From contig NC_049980.1 of NCBI RefSeq assembly GCF_000003815.2, positions 4,110,370-4,174,369 of the forward strand: 64,000 nucleotides of DNA, written 5' to 3'. Position numbers and translations under genes: made by a program. Below, piece by piece: positions 11,563 through 20,954 of this stretch (positions within the stretch are counted from its first letter, which is position 1; each line of letters begins with the position of its first letter). The notes under the pieces are model-generated. The model ran no database searches. It was not told where the DNA came from and saw nothing but the letters and a program-made list of their open reading frames with translations. This stretch comes from Branchiostoma floridae (Eukaryota > Chordata > Leptocardii > Amphioxiformes > Branchiostomatidae).

Positions 11563-12586
11563 TTGAGTGAAACGTATTCATTTATGATGGATGGTTCTCT
11601 GAAGGCTGATGGCTATCTGTTTAAATCTTTTACACATTTATCGACAGAAGTGTCGGACGTGGAAAGAAAGGTCTGTAGGGTTAATTCAGATCTTCTTATC
11701 AACATCACAAACGAATTCATCATGCAAGTTAAACTTGCAAACTTTTTTTACTTTGACTTTCTATACAATGTCTTATCATCATGGTTGACTGTAAGTGAAA
11801 GACTCTATGTAAGCAACATGTGTACCGTTCACAAAAGACTCCGTTCCAAGGAACCGCCTTTATTGTACTGTAAACTATATCTGGTATCTAACCAGCACGG
11901 TTACTATACAAGACATGCAACACGGAAAAACTGTAGAAATGAGAAATCTTTTACATACAGAGCAACATCCAAATGGAACCAACTATCACATGAGTTGTGG
12001 AAAAGACTAAAGCTTTACGTCCAACACCAAGCTGAATTGGGACTTACCCAAATTTTCAGCCGACTCCGTCAGCCTTGTTCACGGAATGGACCCGTCTGCT
12101 GTAGCTTCCGGACATGACGTCAGGGACATACGACTGCAGCAGAGGGTCGTAGATGCCAGATAACCTGTGTCGCCCCCCGTCTCTGTTCAACGTTGGACGG
12201 TGGGCGCGGATGTACACAGCCTCCTTCACTCCTTTTGCAAAGAACTCCGGCTCCGAGTCAAGGATTTTGACTTTCTCAAGTGAAACTGAGTGTCCTGGCG
12301 AGCTGCTGCAGTCGTGTGTCCCTGACGTCACGTCCGGAAGCTACAGCAAACGGGTCCATTCCGTGAACAAGGCTGACGGAGTCGGCTGAAAATTTGGGTA
12401 AGTCCCAATTCAACTTGGTGTTGGACGTAAAGCTTTAGTCTTTTCCACAATGTCATTTACCAACACAGATGAACTTTCATGCTAATATCACATGAGTTGC
12501 AAACTGTGAGCACATCCAAGATGTTTAAACAGCAGCTAATGAAACACATGCAAAGCTCAACATATGGCACACGAGGTACTCGATAA
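11563..12586 (+). pseudogene. C-terminal tail of a CR1/L2-like LINE polyprotein, interrupted by an insertion
   Basis: The frame from 11563 ends in a TR...SFTYRATSKWNQLSHEL region, the 'sfxyrgxxxWNxLP' motif that closes many CR1/L2-type reverse transcriptases. At 11997 it is broken by a 488-bp element (11998-12485). The same frame resumes at 12486-12499 and continues through a Lys/Gln-rich FK-type tail to a stop at 12584-12586. Removing the insert restores an uninterrupted frame, so the insertion is younger than most decay of this LINE tail. A 3' UTR-like segment ('ctcctggaggagcagcgg' near 12705-12722) follows. The RT catalytic core is missing; it is a 5'-truncated relic. Confidence 0.75.
11998..12485 (-). 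mobile_element. Penelope-like element end inserted in the LINE tail, with ~150-bp inverted arms
   Basis: Both flanks carry TATCACATGAGTTG (11984-11997 and 12486-12499), a 14-bp target duplication. Two ~150-bp arms (about 11995-12146 and 12300-12450) are inverse copies. The middle, on the minus strand, encodes the C-terminal part of a GIY-YIG endonuclease as found in Penelope-like elements: VKILDSEPEFFAKGVKEA, then LNRDGGRHRLSG and YDPLL. The reverse transcriptase is absent. Inverted terminal duplication and a variable-length target duplication are known for Penelope-like insertions. Confidence 0.75.
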
Positions 12587-12749
12587 GGCACATGCGTTTT
12601 TATGATATTTTGTATGACTATTATTAGCACTTGTAATTGTAGGATGTTGTTATATGTTGTGTATGTTATGCACAGTGTCCATGTTTTCTGTGTAATTTTC
12701 TTACTCCTGGAGGAGCAGCGGTTGCATGTAACGTCAACAGCTAAAGCTA

Positions 12750-13090
12750 AGGGCACAACCCGCCGTACGTGCAATTTGTCCGTACGTATTTTGGAAGGCC
12801 ACGTCCGCCACGTTTTTCTGAAAACGTTCATGCTGTACAGGGCAGGCGTGTCGCCTGTACTGGCACGTACGGGGGCGAATCCGCAGCCCGATATCGCACA
12901 CAAAGTTTTGCCTGCACGTAAAGTTCTACGGCGTGTCTGCGTGCTCCAAAATCCGTTGGATTCCAGCTATACGAGTTCGTACGGAGGCGGCGCTTACCAC
13001 TTACGCCAGTTACGGATCCCTAAAGATTGTCCACGTTTTGACACGTAGACAGCACGTATTTGCACGTACACGTACGGCGGGTTGTGCCCT
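12750..13090. mobile_element. MITE, 'AGGGCACAACCCGCCG' family
   Basis: Starts AGGGCACAACCCGCCGTACG and ends CGTACGGCGGGTTGTGCCCT, near-perfect inverted repeats. Internal sequence is rich in 'acgtacg'. About 341 bp. No frame encodes a transposase. An inverted partial copy is at 13282-13410. Confidence 0.85.
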
Positions 13091-13091
13091 A

Positions 13092-13262
13092 GCGTTATGA
13101 CGGATGGTTCTCTGAAGGCTGATGGCTATCTGTTCATATCTTTTACACATTTATCGGCAAAAGTGTCTGTCTTTGAGAGCAAGATCTTAGAGTTAATTCA
13201 GGTCTTCTTATCAACTTGCAACTAAACAAATCAATCATGAACTTGCAAACTTGTTGCTTTTA
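13092..13262 (+). repeat. Second copy of the LINE-associated segment
   Basis: 'atggttctctgaaggctgat' followed by 'ggctatctgtt', 'cttttacacatttatcg' and 'cttcttatcaac' repeats 11582-11745 in the same orientation, with substitutions and a deletion. It lies between two inverted copies of the MITE family above. Confidence 0.8.
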
Positions 13263-13281
13263 CGGGTTGCCTAAAGCAAAG

Positions 13282-13410
13282 GGCACAACTCGCCGTACGT
13301 GCAAATACGTGCTGTCTATGTGCCAAAACGTGAGGAATCTTTTGGGATCCGTAAGTGGTAAATAGCGCCTTCGTACGAACTCGAATCTGACGGATTTAGG
13401 AGCACTAGGA
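13282..13410. mobile_element. Partial inverted copy of the 'AGGGCACAAC' MITE
   Basis: 'aagggcacaactcgccgtac' then 'gtgcaaatacgtgctgtcta' and 'ggatccgtaagtggtaaa' is the reverse complement of the right half of 12750-13090. Sequence similarity stops after about 130 bp, so it is truncated. Confidence 0.8.
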
Positions 13411-13913
13411 TGGCGAATGACTGTCTGCCTACCATTGTCTGATAAAGATGGATGTCAACAACATCTAGATCCTCAATTAGCTTGACATTTTTGTCAGCTA
13501 TTTTTTGTGGTCCATTGTGAAGTGCATTAATACAATGTAACATGACAGACGAGGAAACTACAGAACAATCACACTAGAATACGACCGCACATAAGATACA
13601 TAAACGTACTGAAGAAGCGAAGTTCATTCATTACCTTCTATGTCTTGTATTCCATTGATGGGACATACTGTAGACGAAGCGTTTCATTTTTAGCATCAAC
13701 TGTAGGTTTTGGACAGCACTACATGAGATGAGACAAAGCTTTACCTGACTTAAGTTATCTCTTATTTGCTTTAAGACAGACAAAGACAGTGTTTGACACC
13801 ACACTCAAATTGGTAACTTTAACAGTGCCACTTACATACTAAGGACAGAAGGTAAAATCACTACCATGTCGTTTTTGAGGCCGTTGTTATTCAGCCGTAG
13901 AGCTTTATTGATA

Positions 13914-14045
13914 CTTAGTACGTAAAAGCTTTGAGAGGTCCTTGTCATGAGTTCATCATGTCATTAAGGGTCGAAGCCGACTTTAATACCTAAAACCACA
14001 CAAGTGTGCTATTTGATAAGTGTTTTCGTGAATAAGGTTGACGTG
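13914..14045. repeat. Recurring ~130-bp unit, copy 1
   Basis: Shares 'gctttgagaggtccttgtca', 'aagggtcgaagccgac' and 'gataagtgttttcgtgaat' with units at about 15030-15165, 15900-16040, 16056-16120 plus 16626-16690, and 16712-16790. A low-copy, loosely tandem local repeat without coding capacity. Confidence 0.7.
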
Positions 14046-14399
14046 AGAGTGGCACAGTGCAGTACACAATGGAAAACAATCTAAGCGCCAACTAAAAACT
14101 TGCGAAATCCTTCATTTCCTTAAAATCTTTGGAGATCTGGAGACTTTTGGAGTTTGAAGGGACAGATATGGTCTAATCTTTCCTGTTTTGTCAAAATCTG
14201 TTCATTTCAGCAGTTTAGTTGACGTAAGAATAGGTTGAGTTGTTGGGTGCTACGAGTTGAATCAGGAGAAAACTGGGGAAAAATTTTAGGTTTCTTTAAT
14301 AAATCAAACGTTTGCTAGCAGATAATTCTATAATTTTGACTTGTTTCTTTGTAATCTTTAGATAATGTTTAGTTTTGATCATTTGAAGCGCTATGATTT

Positions 14400-14640
14400 T
14401 CTTGGTGTAGTTTTAAGCAATTTCATTTATTCTTATTGTTTAGCTTTGAGTACATACATTATGCTTCATTATTATCTAGATTATGTACATTAAATTTCAT
14501 ATATCACTACCTTGTTTCTGAAGGGGAGCCATGAAAAGCTTCTATGACTTTCTCCCTGTATACTTTCTTTTAATTCTGTATCGTCATTTATTTTTAATTG
14601 TTGTATAATGTTCTGATATAAATAAATAAATAAAAATCAA
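14400..14640 (+). repeat. LINE 3' end
   Basis: AT-rich tail with 'ggggagccatgaaaagcttc' and a terminal 'ataaataaataaataaaa' array, typical of 3' ends of CR1/L2-type elements. No reverse-transcriptase frame upstream is recognisable, so only the end survives. Confidence 0.55.
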
Positions 14641-15029
14641 AGCATTTCCTGTAGATTGAGGAGAAACAATCCCGTTTTATTTCAATGATTATACATGTTA
14701 ACTAGAGCGAACATGGTGTCTTGGGACCACCACGGAAGACTGGATGTTGTAGCCGGGTCATACTTTAAAAATGGTACATACTTCTTTCTCTGCAAAGAGG
14801 AAGAGTATGGAAGCTAAACACACTTCACTACCGGTGGACTGGCCCCCTGCTGTAGTGACTTATATATGTGTGACCCCAGGGCTTAAAAACGGAGATGGGC
14901 GCCAGGCCTACACAGCACAATGTGATGCATGGCAACTTTAGCTTTTAGCTTGGGACCCTATGGGGAGGTTTGCGCTGCAGGTCATCTTCCACAAAGAGCA
15001 AAAGCTACACAAATTTGAGCAACATCTTT

Positions 15030-15165
15030 GAGAGGTCCTTGTCGTGAGATGTCCTTGTCTCTTCAGTTCACTTAGGGTCGACGACGGTTATAATGGCCCC
15101 ATATATTTAATTGCCCAAGTCCGCTATCTGACAAATAGGCCTGATAGGCCGTCTTCCACAAAGAA
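15030..15165. repeat. Recurring ~130-bp unit, copy 2
   Basis: 'tttgagaggtccttgtcgtg', 'cacttagggtcgacgacgg' and 'ccccatatatttaattgccc' then 'aagtccgctatctgaca'. It provides the empty-site comparison for the MITE at 16121. Confidence 0.75.
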
Positions 15166-15894
15166 GAAAATTGATAAAATACCTAAAGTTAGGCCACACT
15201 GAGTTGATCTTATGGTTGACATCAATGCGCGTATTGAATTTCGGCTGTTCTCCCACTTGAAAAATTAACCTCTGGAACTTTTTGACTCGTATTGCCGCAA
15301 ATGGCCAGCATGTGCCGGCTTGTATAAAACTATGAGTTATGTACTAGCACTAGTAGTTACCTCAAAACGTGCTAATTTTGACCAACCCTTGGTCAAACTG
15401 CCCATATGAGTATCACTGTCACAGTCATCTTCTACAGTCCTTAAAGTCATACACCTTCTGATAACGTGCTTCTTTGACCGTTCTTGTCAATATATTCGCC
15501 ATCAATTACTTCAGCTGAGTCTGCCAAGATGAACAAGACTAATTTGGTCAAACTGCTCTTATGAGAATCACAGTCTTATATCATTCACAGTCCTTTGAGC
15601 TATATACCTTCTAATAGTGTACTTCGAATTCTTTGACCGTTCTTGTCAATGTATTCGACTACTGTAGCTGAGTCTGTAATGATGAACAAGACAACCTGCA
15701 TGTGCCTCCTACAAATTAGACTTGTTGTTTCTTCTGATGCACTATGTTCTGTGGTCCAATTCGTAATACAAGCTTTGTAGGCCTGTGGTTTAGCAGTATT
15801 TGTTGCTGAATTTTTAATTTTTTTTGCATTAGTTTTGGGGTATCCAGAGGATGTCATCCATAAAATGATGAATAAAGTCAGTGTGGCCTTCCAA

Positions 15895-16120
15895 AAAATC
15901 TTCGAGAGGTTCTCGTCCGGGGCTCTTCAAATCACTTAGGGTTGAAGACGACTATATAATGGCGCCATATATTTAATTGCCCAAGTCCGACAAGTGTTTT
16001 CTTGAATCGGCCGTCTTCCATTAAAAAACAAAAGTAATACGCAATCTTTCAGAGGCCCTTGTAGTGAGATTTTCAATTCGCTTAGGGTGGAAGGCAATTG
16101 ATATGACCCCATGTATGTAA
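15895..16120. repeat. Recurring ~130-bp unit, copies 3 and 4 (copy 4 split)
   Basis: One copy runs 15900-16040 with 'gcgccatatatttaattgcc'. The next starts near 16050 with 'tttcagaggcccttgtagtg' and is interrupted after 'ccccatgtatgtaa' by the MITE at 16121, resuming at 16626 with 'taattacccaatttcgc'. Confidence 0.75.
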
Positions 16121-16625
16121 GGCCACAGCAAGTAAATTGTATTGATGACATCGACGCTCTCATCGATTTTCGCCTGATTTCATAAAAACACAAAATTTAT
16201 TTTTCTTCGGAGATGGTCAACATGACGAGAAAGTACCAAAATGGTAAAGTATGTTGTGTTGTAGCCTAATAATTGTTCTTGTAGAAGTGACATTAATATT
16301 AGCGAGGTAGCCATGACTGTAGTTATAGGAGTTAAACCATTTGGATAGTCGTAAAAGTGGCACCACTATGGAAGTCTTGAGTGTAGTGGCCAACTGGGTG
16401 AGTAATACCAGTCTGCCACACTAGTGTCACTTTTACTACACTAGTTCACGTCTTGAATACAGGAATGAATGATTCGTTGTTAGTGCTGCCACATTTTGTC
16501 ACATAGACTCTTATTACAGCGTTTATGATGTATATTTTAAAAATTTAGCGATATTTATTTCGCCCTATCTCATTATTTTTGCAGTCTACAGACGATGACA
16601 TCCATACAATTCACTTGCTGTGACC
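16121..16625. mobile_element. Harbinger-type MITE with TAA target duplication
   Basis: Begins GGCCACAGCAAGTAAATT and ends AATTCACTTGCTGTGACC, inverted repeats, with subterminal 'gatgacatc' on both sides. It is flanked by TAA at 16118-16120 and 16626-16628. The uninterrupted host unit at 15110 has a single TAA at the same point, which confirms the boundary. A 3-bp TAA duplication is the PIF/Harbinger signature. 505 bp, non-autonomous. Full-length sisters: 44225-44754 and 58363-58899. Confidence 0.92.
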
Positions 16626-16790
16626 TAATTACCCAATTTCGCTGTCCGACAAGTGTTTTAGTGAACAGGCCATCTTTCACGAAAAACAAAAAGCTACGCA
16701 GCGTTAGGTAAAAGCTATGAGAGGTCCTTGTCAAGAGCTCTTCAAATCACTTAGGTCACTTGCCGACTATCATGACCTCATACTAGTATA
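16626..16790. repeat. Recurring ~130-bp unit, rest of copy 4 and copy 5
   Basis: Continues copy 4 after the MITE ('ccgacaagtgttttagtgaa', 'ggccatctttcac') and begins another copy with 'gctatgagaggtccttgtca' and 'cttcaaatcacttagg'. Confidence 0.7.
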
Positions 16791-16880
16791 CCTTTTTTTA
16801 TTTTAATGAAAACAAAAACTGAAAACAAGACCCCCCTGTACACATGCGGTCCAGGCGTGTCAAAATTCTGCATCAAACAC

Positions 16881-17030
16881 TAGTTCACCTTTATCCACGG
16901 GGTAGCCTATATCCATTGTTTTGAAAACAAATCATTTAGGTATTCAAGTCAACGGACAGTGGTTTCAAATGTTCCTATATTGCAGTATTGCAGTGTGAAA
17001 CCTTCTATCGACTTCATATCTCTTAACACC
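16881..17030. mobile_element. Partial MITE, 'AGTTCACCTTTATCC' family
   Basis: 'tagttcacctttatccacgg' with 'ggtagcctatatccattgtt' and 'ttcaagtcaacgg' matches the left halves at 4781 and 19745. The right inverted end is missing, apparently replaced by the foldback element that follows. Confidence 0.65.
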
Positions 17031-17400
17031 CTAACTCACTGGGTTTCGCCTGTTTGTGCCTGTTTGTGCCTGGTTGCAAAAGACAGTCGCCAACTGGTTT
17101 CAAACAGGCGCCAATGGGTCACCTCACATGTGGGGTCACCTGAAATGGGGACTTTTAAAATCGCAATTGGCAAAATCGCTCGAATAGGCCAGCAGTTGCA
17201 ATCACTGCCAATATCATTTTGAAATGGAATTATAGTAAATTGGTTTTTGATCCACTGGCAACGTCGCGATTTGCATCTAAGTCACTGAGGATGTGACATT
17301 CAGGGTGCGGCCATTTTGTTTGGAGAGGTCACGTGCTTTACCCGCGAGTCACAAGTCGCCATAACTTGTCGCAAACAGGCGAGGCCGAGTGAGATACCCG
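17030..17400. repeat. Foldback element, 'CTCACT..TTCGCCTGTTTG' family
   Basis: 'ctcactgggtttcgcctgtttg' at the left is loosely inverted at the right as 'gtcgcaaacaggcgaggccg' plus 'agtgagata'. Further 'cgccaactgg' and 'cgccataacttg' pairs lie inside. The ends are too degraded to define a target duplication. A related short foldback is at about 45440-45515. Confidence 0.5.
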
Positions 17401-19184
17401 TTTTTTCCTGCCTTATCTTCGTTTCCAACCCGGTTGGGGATAAAATGTCCTTTGTTTGCTATACCCGTAACTACCTTACTTTCCACCAAAAAATATCTGT
17501 CAAAAATTCAAGGACATATTTAGTGTATGCAGTCTTTCATATCGAAGTGATTATTCCATCAAATATGTCCTGACTACGTTGGAAAGTCGCTCACTTAATC
17601 TATTTTAAGCTTAGCTGTCACTCAAGAAAGAATTGAAAATTTGGCCAAAACATCTTTAAATGTACCCATTATCCAATAGCTTTGTACGGTGATCGGTAAG
17701 CAAAGATTGCAAGCTTTCATGTTAATGCGTTTTTAAGAGCTTTGTGATACCCACAGAAAATAGGCAATGATTGGTTCTGTGATTGCGGCGATTGACCAAT
17801 CATCGTATCACATCTGGCGACTCGGGTTATTTCAGGACGTTCAGTTTTCTTACACGAAAACTTTTCCAGAGTTTTTATCGTAACGGGTGCACTCAATTAG
17901 TAACAAAGGTTTTCCTTTAACTGTGCACACCCAGTTCCGAAAATAGTTAGGGAAATGCTTTGAGGGTCCAAGTTTGAGTTCACATTTGTCATAATCTTCT
18001 GCAAAATGACATTAAATATTGACATGGCTGAAAAACGTAGGCAGTGATGTGTTTTTGTTTCTAAAGTTGCGTTTGAGCTCGAGCGTTGCTTCCGAATATT
18101 CCTCCGCGTTGAATGCAATCCGCCGGTTTGTCCCAGATTGACCTTTATGGTGTTGAGCAAGTAATTTATAAAGTGTAATGCCGCGCGCTGTGGATGATCG
18201 TGACTTAAGAATTAAGACTCCTCTCTAGTTCTCTCTAGCTCTAGAATTGACTGCATAGTACGTTAAGTTTTCTCGTTTTTGCTGCATCATTTTTCATTGA
18301 CATTGTGTTTTATTCTACTCGAAATCTACCAATTCCCTTTCCCCCTTAAACGGAATAAAAAAACAGAGTAGTTTTCAAAGCAGTGAGCAAGAAATGTCTA
18401 TCTTTTCCATTATGTAACTACAAACCTGTTATATAATGATACCTTAATGATACCTGCCATTTATAAAATGTCAGAAATGATTCCATAATAGTTTGTTCAA
18501 TTGTCTACTAAACACAGCCAAGCATCTCTCAATCAGACTTACATAAGCAATGGATTGAACCGGTACGTGTCAAAGTTAATCCCAGTTGTCAAGATACAGG
18601 ATAAAACGTAAGACTTAATTTGGACATATGAAGTCCTCTGGTGGCTATATTCAGTCTTATCAGTCTTACATACTAATACTGTGACCTTTGGAGAAATCTT
18701 TGTGACAAGCGTGTGAGATGGACTAGTCCACTGCTTCTTTTTTGCTCCATTGAAAATAACGGAAAAACGGTCAACATTTTGAATTTTCATCACTGGTCGT
18801 GTCTTTCTTCTATCAAAATTTGTATTATAGACATTATGATATGATGCCTTTCTGGGAGTTTATGGGTTATATGTTGCTTTGTTTGACAATGAAACAAAGA
18901 CATGACTTTGTTTTGCTGAAAAGTAGTGGACAAAATGTTTCAAACAGATCTGACAGTTAATATGCTAATAACTTTCAGCCCTCTGTCGTAATGCCGTCCC
19001 CTTGTTCTTGGCAGCAGGCACTGGCTAAACTCCCAACGGCTTCTAATTAGTTAATGTTGTCTAGGAGTAAATTTAGCTATTAAAAGTCCTGGCAGCGTGC
19101 AGCATGGAGTATCTGCATTGGTGTATGGTTAGGGCTGAACCCTGGGCACAGAAAGGGGATGTTTAACCAATAAAAGTACGTGGA
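17401..19184. other. Unassigned stretch
   Basis: No gene, tandem repeat or structured element that I can support. Two inverted CCAAT boxes ('attgg' near 17771 and 'ccaat' near 17797) are isolated. The open frames at 17897-18160 and 18539-18793 (minus) have no recognisable features. Confidence 0.35.
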
Positions 19185-19187
19185 TAA

Positions 19188-19431
19188 AGGTGGTACCTCA
19201 CTGCACTTGGGGCACCGGTGCGACACTGCGGGGTTCAAAAGATAACTGAACGTATTTTAGAGATGTGTGTATTTGTGTATTTCATTGTCTTCTAAGTCAT
19301 ACTTTTATGGATTGCGCGTTTGTGTATTTCGTTGTCTTCTAAGTTATACTGGCGAAACTAACACAACAGTGCTGCTGTAAACAAAACCCGCAGTACCACA
19401 CCGGTGCCACAAGTGCAGTGAGATACCACCT
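19188..19431. mobile_element. Harbinger-type MITE with TAA duplication
   Basis: Left end AGGTGGTACCTCACTGCACT, right end inverse of AGGTGGTATCTCACTGCACT, followed inward by 'ggcaccggtg' on both sides. TAA flanks both ends (19185-19187, 19432-19434). 244 bp with an internal partial duplication of 'tgtgtatttcattgtcttct'. No coding capacity. Confidence 0.85.
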
Positions 19432-19744
19432 TAAGTGTTGCATCACCTCCTTTCTTTTTCAGCCATGTCAGGGGCGATCAGATAATTGACAGAGTTAAAT
19501 GTCAGAGAGTCGCCCCTAAGCTCGCGATCAGTCTTACATAACCGAAGCTCACTTCGGCTTCTCAAGGTTAGACGTGACATTTAGTGAATACAGAATGGAG
19601 AGAATGTTGCCTTCGTAAGGAGCTTTAGTTCCGGTTGGTTAAGGCAGTTGTGGAAAACACTTGAATTATAGAATTCCCAAATCAATTAAACAAATTAAGT
19701 TTACATGTAAATTGTTATTGTTATTAGGTGGAAGTCATTACCAC

Positions 19745-19933
19745 TAGTTAACCTTTATCTGAGGGGTTGCCTATATCCGTTGTTTCTAAAAACAGGGTAC
19801 ATAGGGGAGTCAAGTCGACGGGCGGCGGTTCACAAATTTAAATATTGCAGTTTGAAACCACTGTACGTCAGTATGCCTTAACACAATTTTTCATAAACAA
19901 CAGAATAGGTAATCCGCGGATAAAGGTGAAGTA
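19745..19933. mobile_element. MITE, 'AGTTCACCTTTATCC' family
   Basis: Left 'tagttaacctttatctgagg', right 'ccgcggataaaggtgaagta'. Internal 'gagtcaagtcgacggg' is shared with the copy at 16881. 189 bp, so a deleted derivative of the 228-bp copy at 4781. Confidence 0.75.
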
Positions 19934-20619
19934 GCATTACCTTCCCTGCACGGTGTGCTGTTGGCTGACTTTGAAATGAAGGTCTAGGGCGCAGGTGTTT
20001 CTTTCTAAATTGAATGATCACGTTGCTTAAATGCTACATCCATTAACTGTATATTTGTGCCCCCACTAAGTGCTTTCTGGAAGGTTAAGTTTCACCTTTC
20101 TCCTTCTTTAACTTTGATACCATGTTACATCGTCAAATGTCAAGGCGTCGCCTGAGAACTCCTCTAATCTTGTAAAAGCTCTGACCATGACACGGAGATA
20201 CCGTATCAGCTTGCATATTATACCTTTGGGATCAGTCACACGAGTGTATATATCAAGCCGGTATGAGGCTTTGTATCTCCGTGAGATAAAGGGTTGGGTT
20301 TGTCTGTGTGTCTGTTTGTCTGTCTGTATGATTGGAGTTTGTAGTAAGCAAGGTCAATTTTGGCCCCCCTGATGTGTGACATTGGTACTGCAACTGATCT
20401 TCCGGTTGTTGTTTTTTGTTATCTTTTGACCTGAACATCCTATGGTCTTGATTTTTGGTGGCATATAGCTTGTTTCATACTCAGTTATAAGGACAATACG
20501 CACCTCATACGCATTTCAATCGTTTTGTGTCAGTACGCAGGCATACCGTACTCGCAGGGCCGTCCAGTGGGCGTACATAAGACTAACGATTGAGATGAGT
20601 TTGAGATAGGTACTGAAAC
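19934..20619. other. Unassigned stretch with short GTCT-rich patch
   Basis: No gene. A 'gtctgtgtgtctgtttgtctg' patch at 20302-20325 is a short simple repeat. 'cctcatacgcatt' and 'gggcgtacataagac' around 20500-20585 hint at a decayed foldback. Confidence 0.35.
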
Positions 20620-20915
20620 TGACTACTTTACGTATGGTCTGTCTTTCTTGTACATTGCCTGCAACTGAACATATGGTCAGTCTAACCTAAACATGTTCTG
20701 AAACCGACCACTATATGGTCAGTCTAACCTATACACGTCCTGAGGATGAACTGACCACCGTATGATCGCTCTAACCTAAAACTATTCTAATACTGACCAC
20801 CGAATGGTCACTATAACCTGCACACTTCCTAAAACTGACCACCGAATGGTCACTCTAACCTGTACACTTCCTAAAACTGACCACAGTATGGTCACTCTAA
20901 CCTGTGCATATCCTG
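20620..20915. repeat. ~40-bp minisatellite array 1
   Basis: About seven head-to-tail units carrying 'tgaccacc(g/t)(a/t)atggtca', 'ctctaacctgtacac' and 'ttcctaaaac'. Each unit contains the small inverted motif TGACCA..TGGTCA. Same unit as the arrays at 21815-22160, 23110-23220 and 24585-24680. Confidence 0.9.
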
Positions 20916-20954
20916 AAACTACCCCATAGGAATCAGGAAAAAAGGCCCTTTTAA

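Noticed and set aside
12153-12389. Plus-strand 78-codon frame in the Penelope-like insert
   Set aside because: The minus strand in the same place encodes the recognised endonuclease tail; the plus frame is its shadow, mirrored by the inverted arms.
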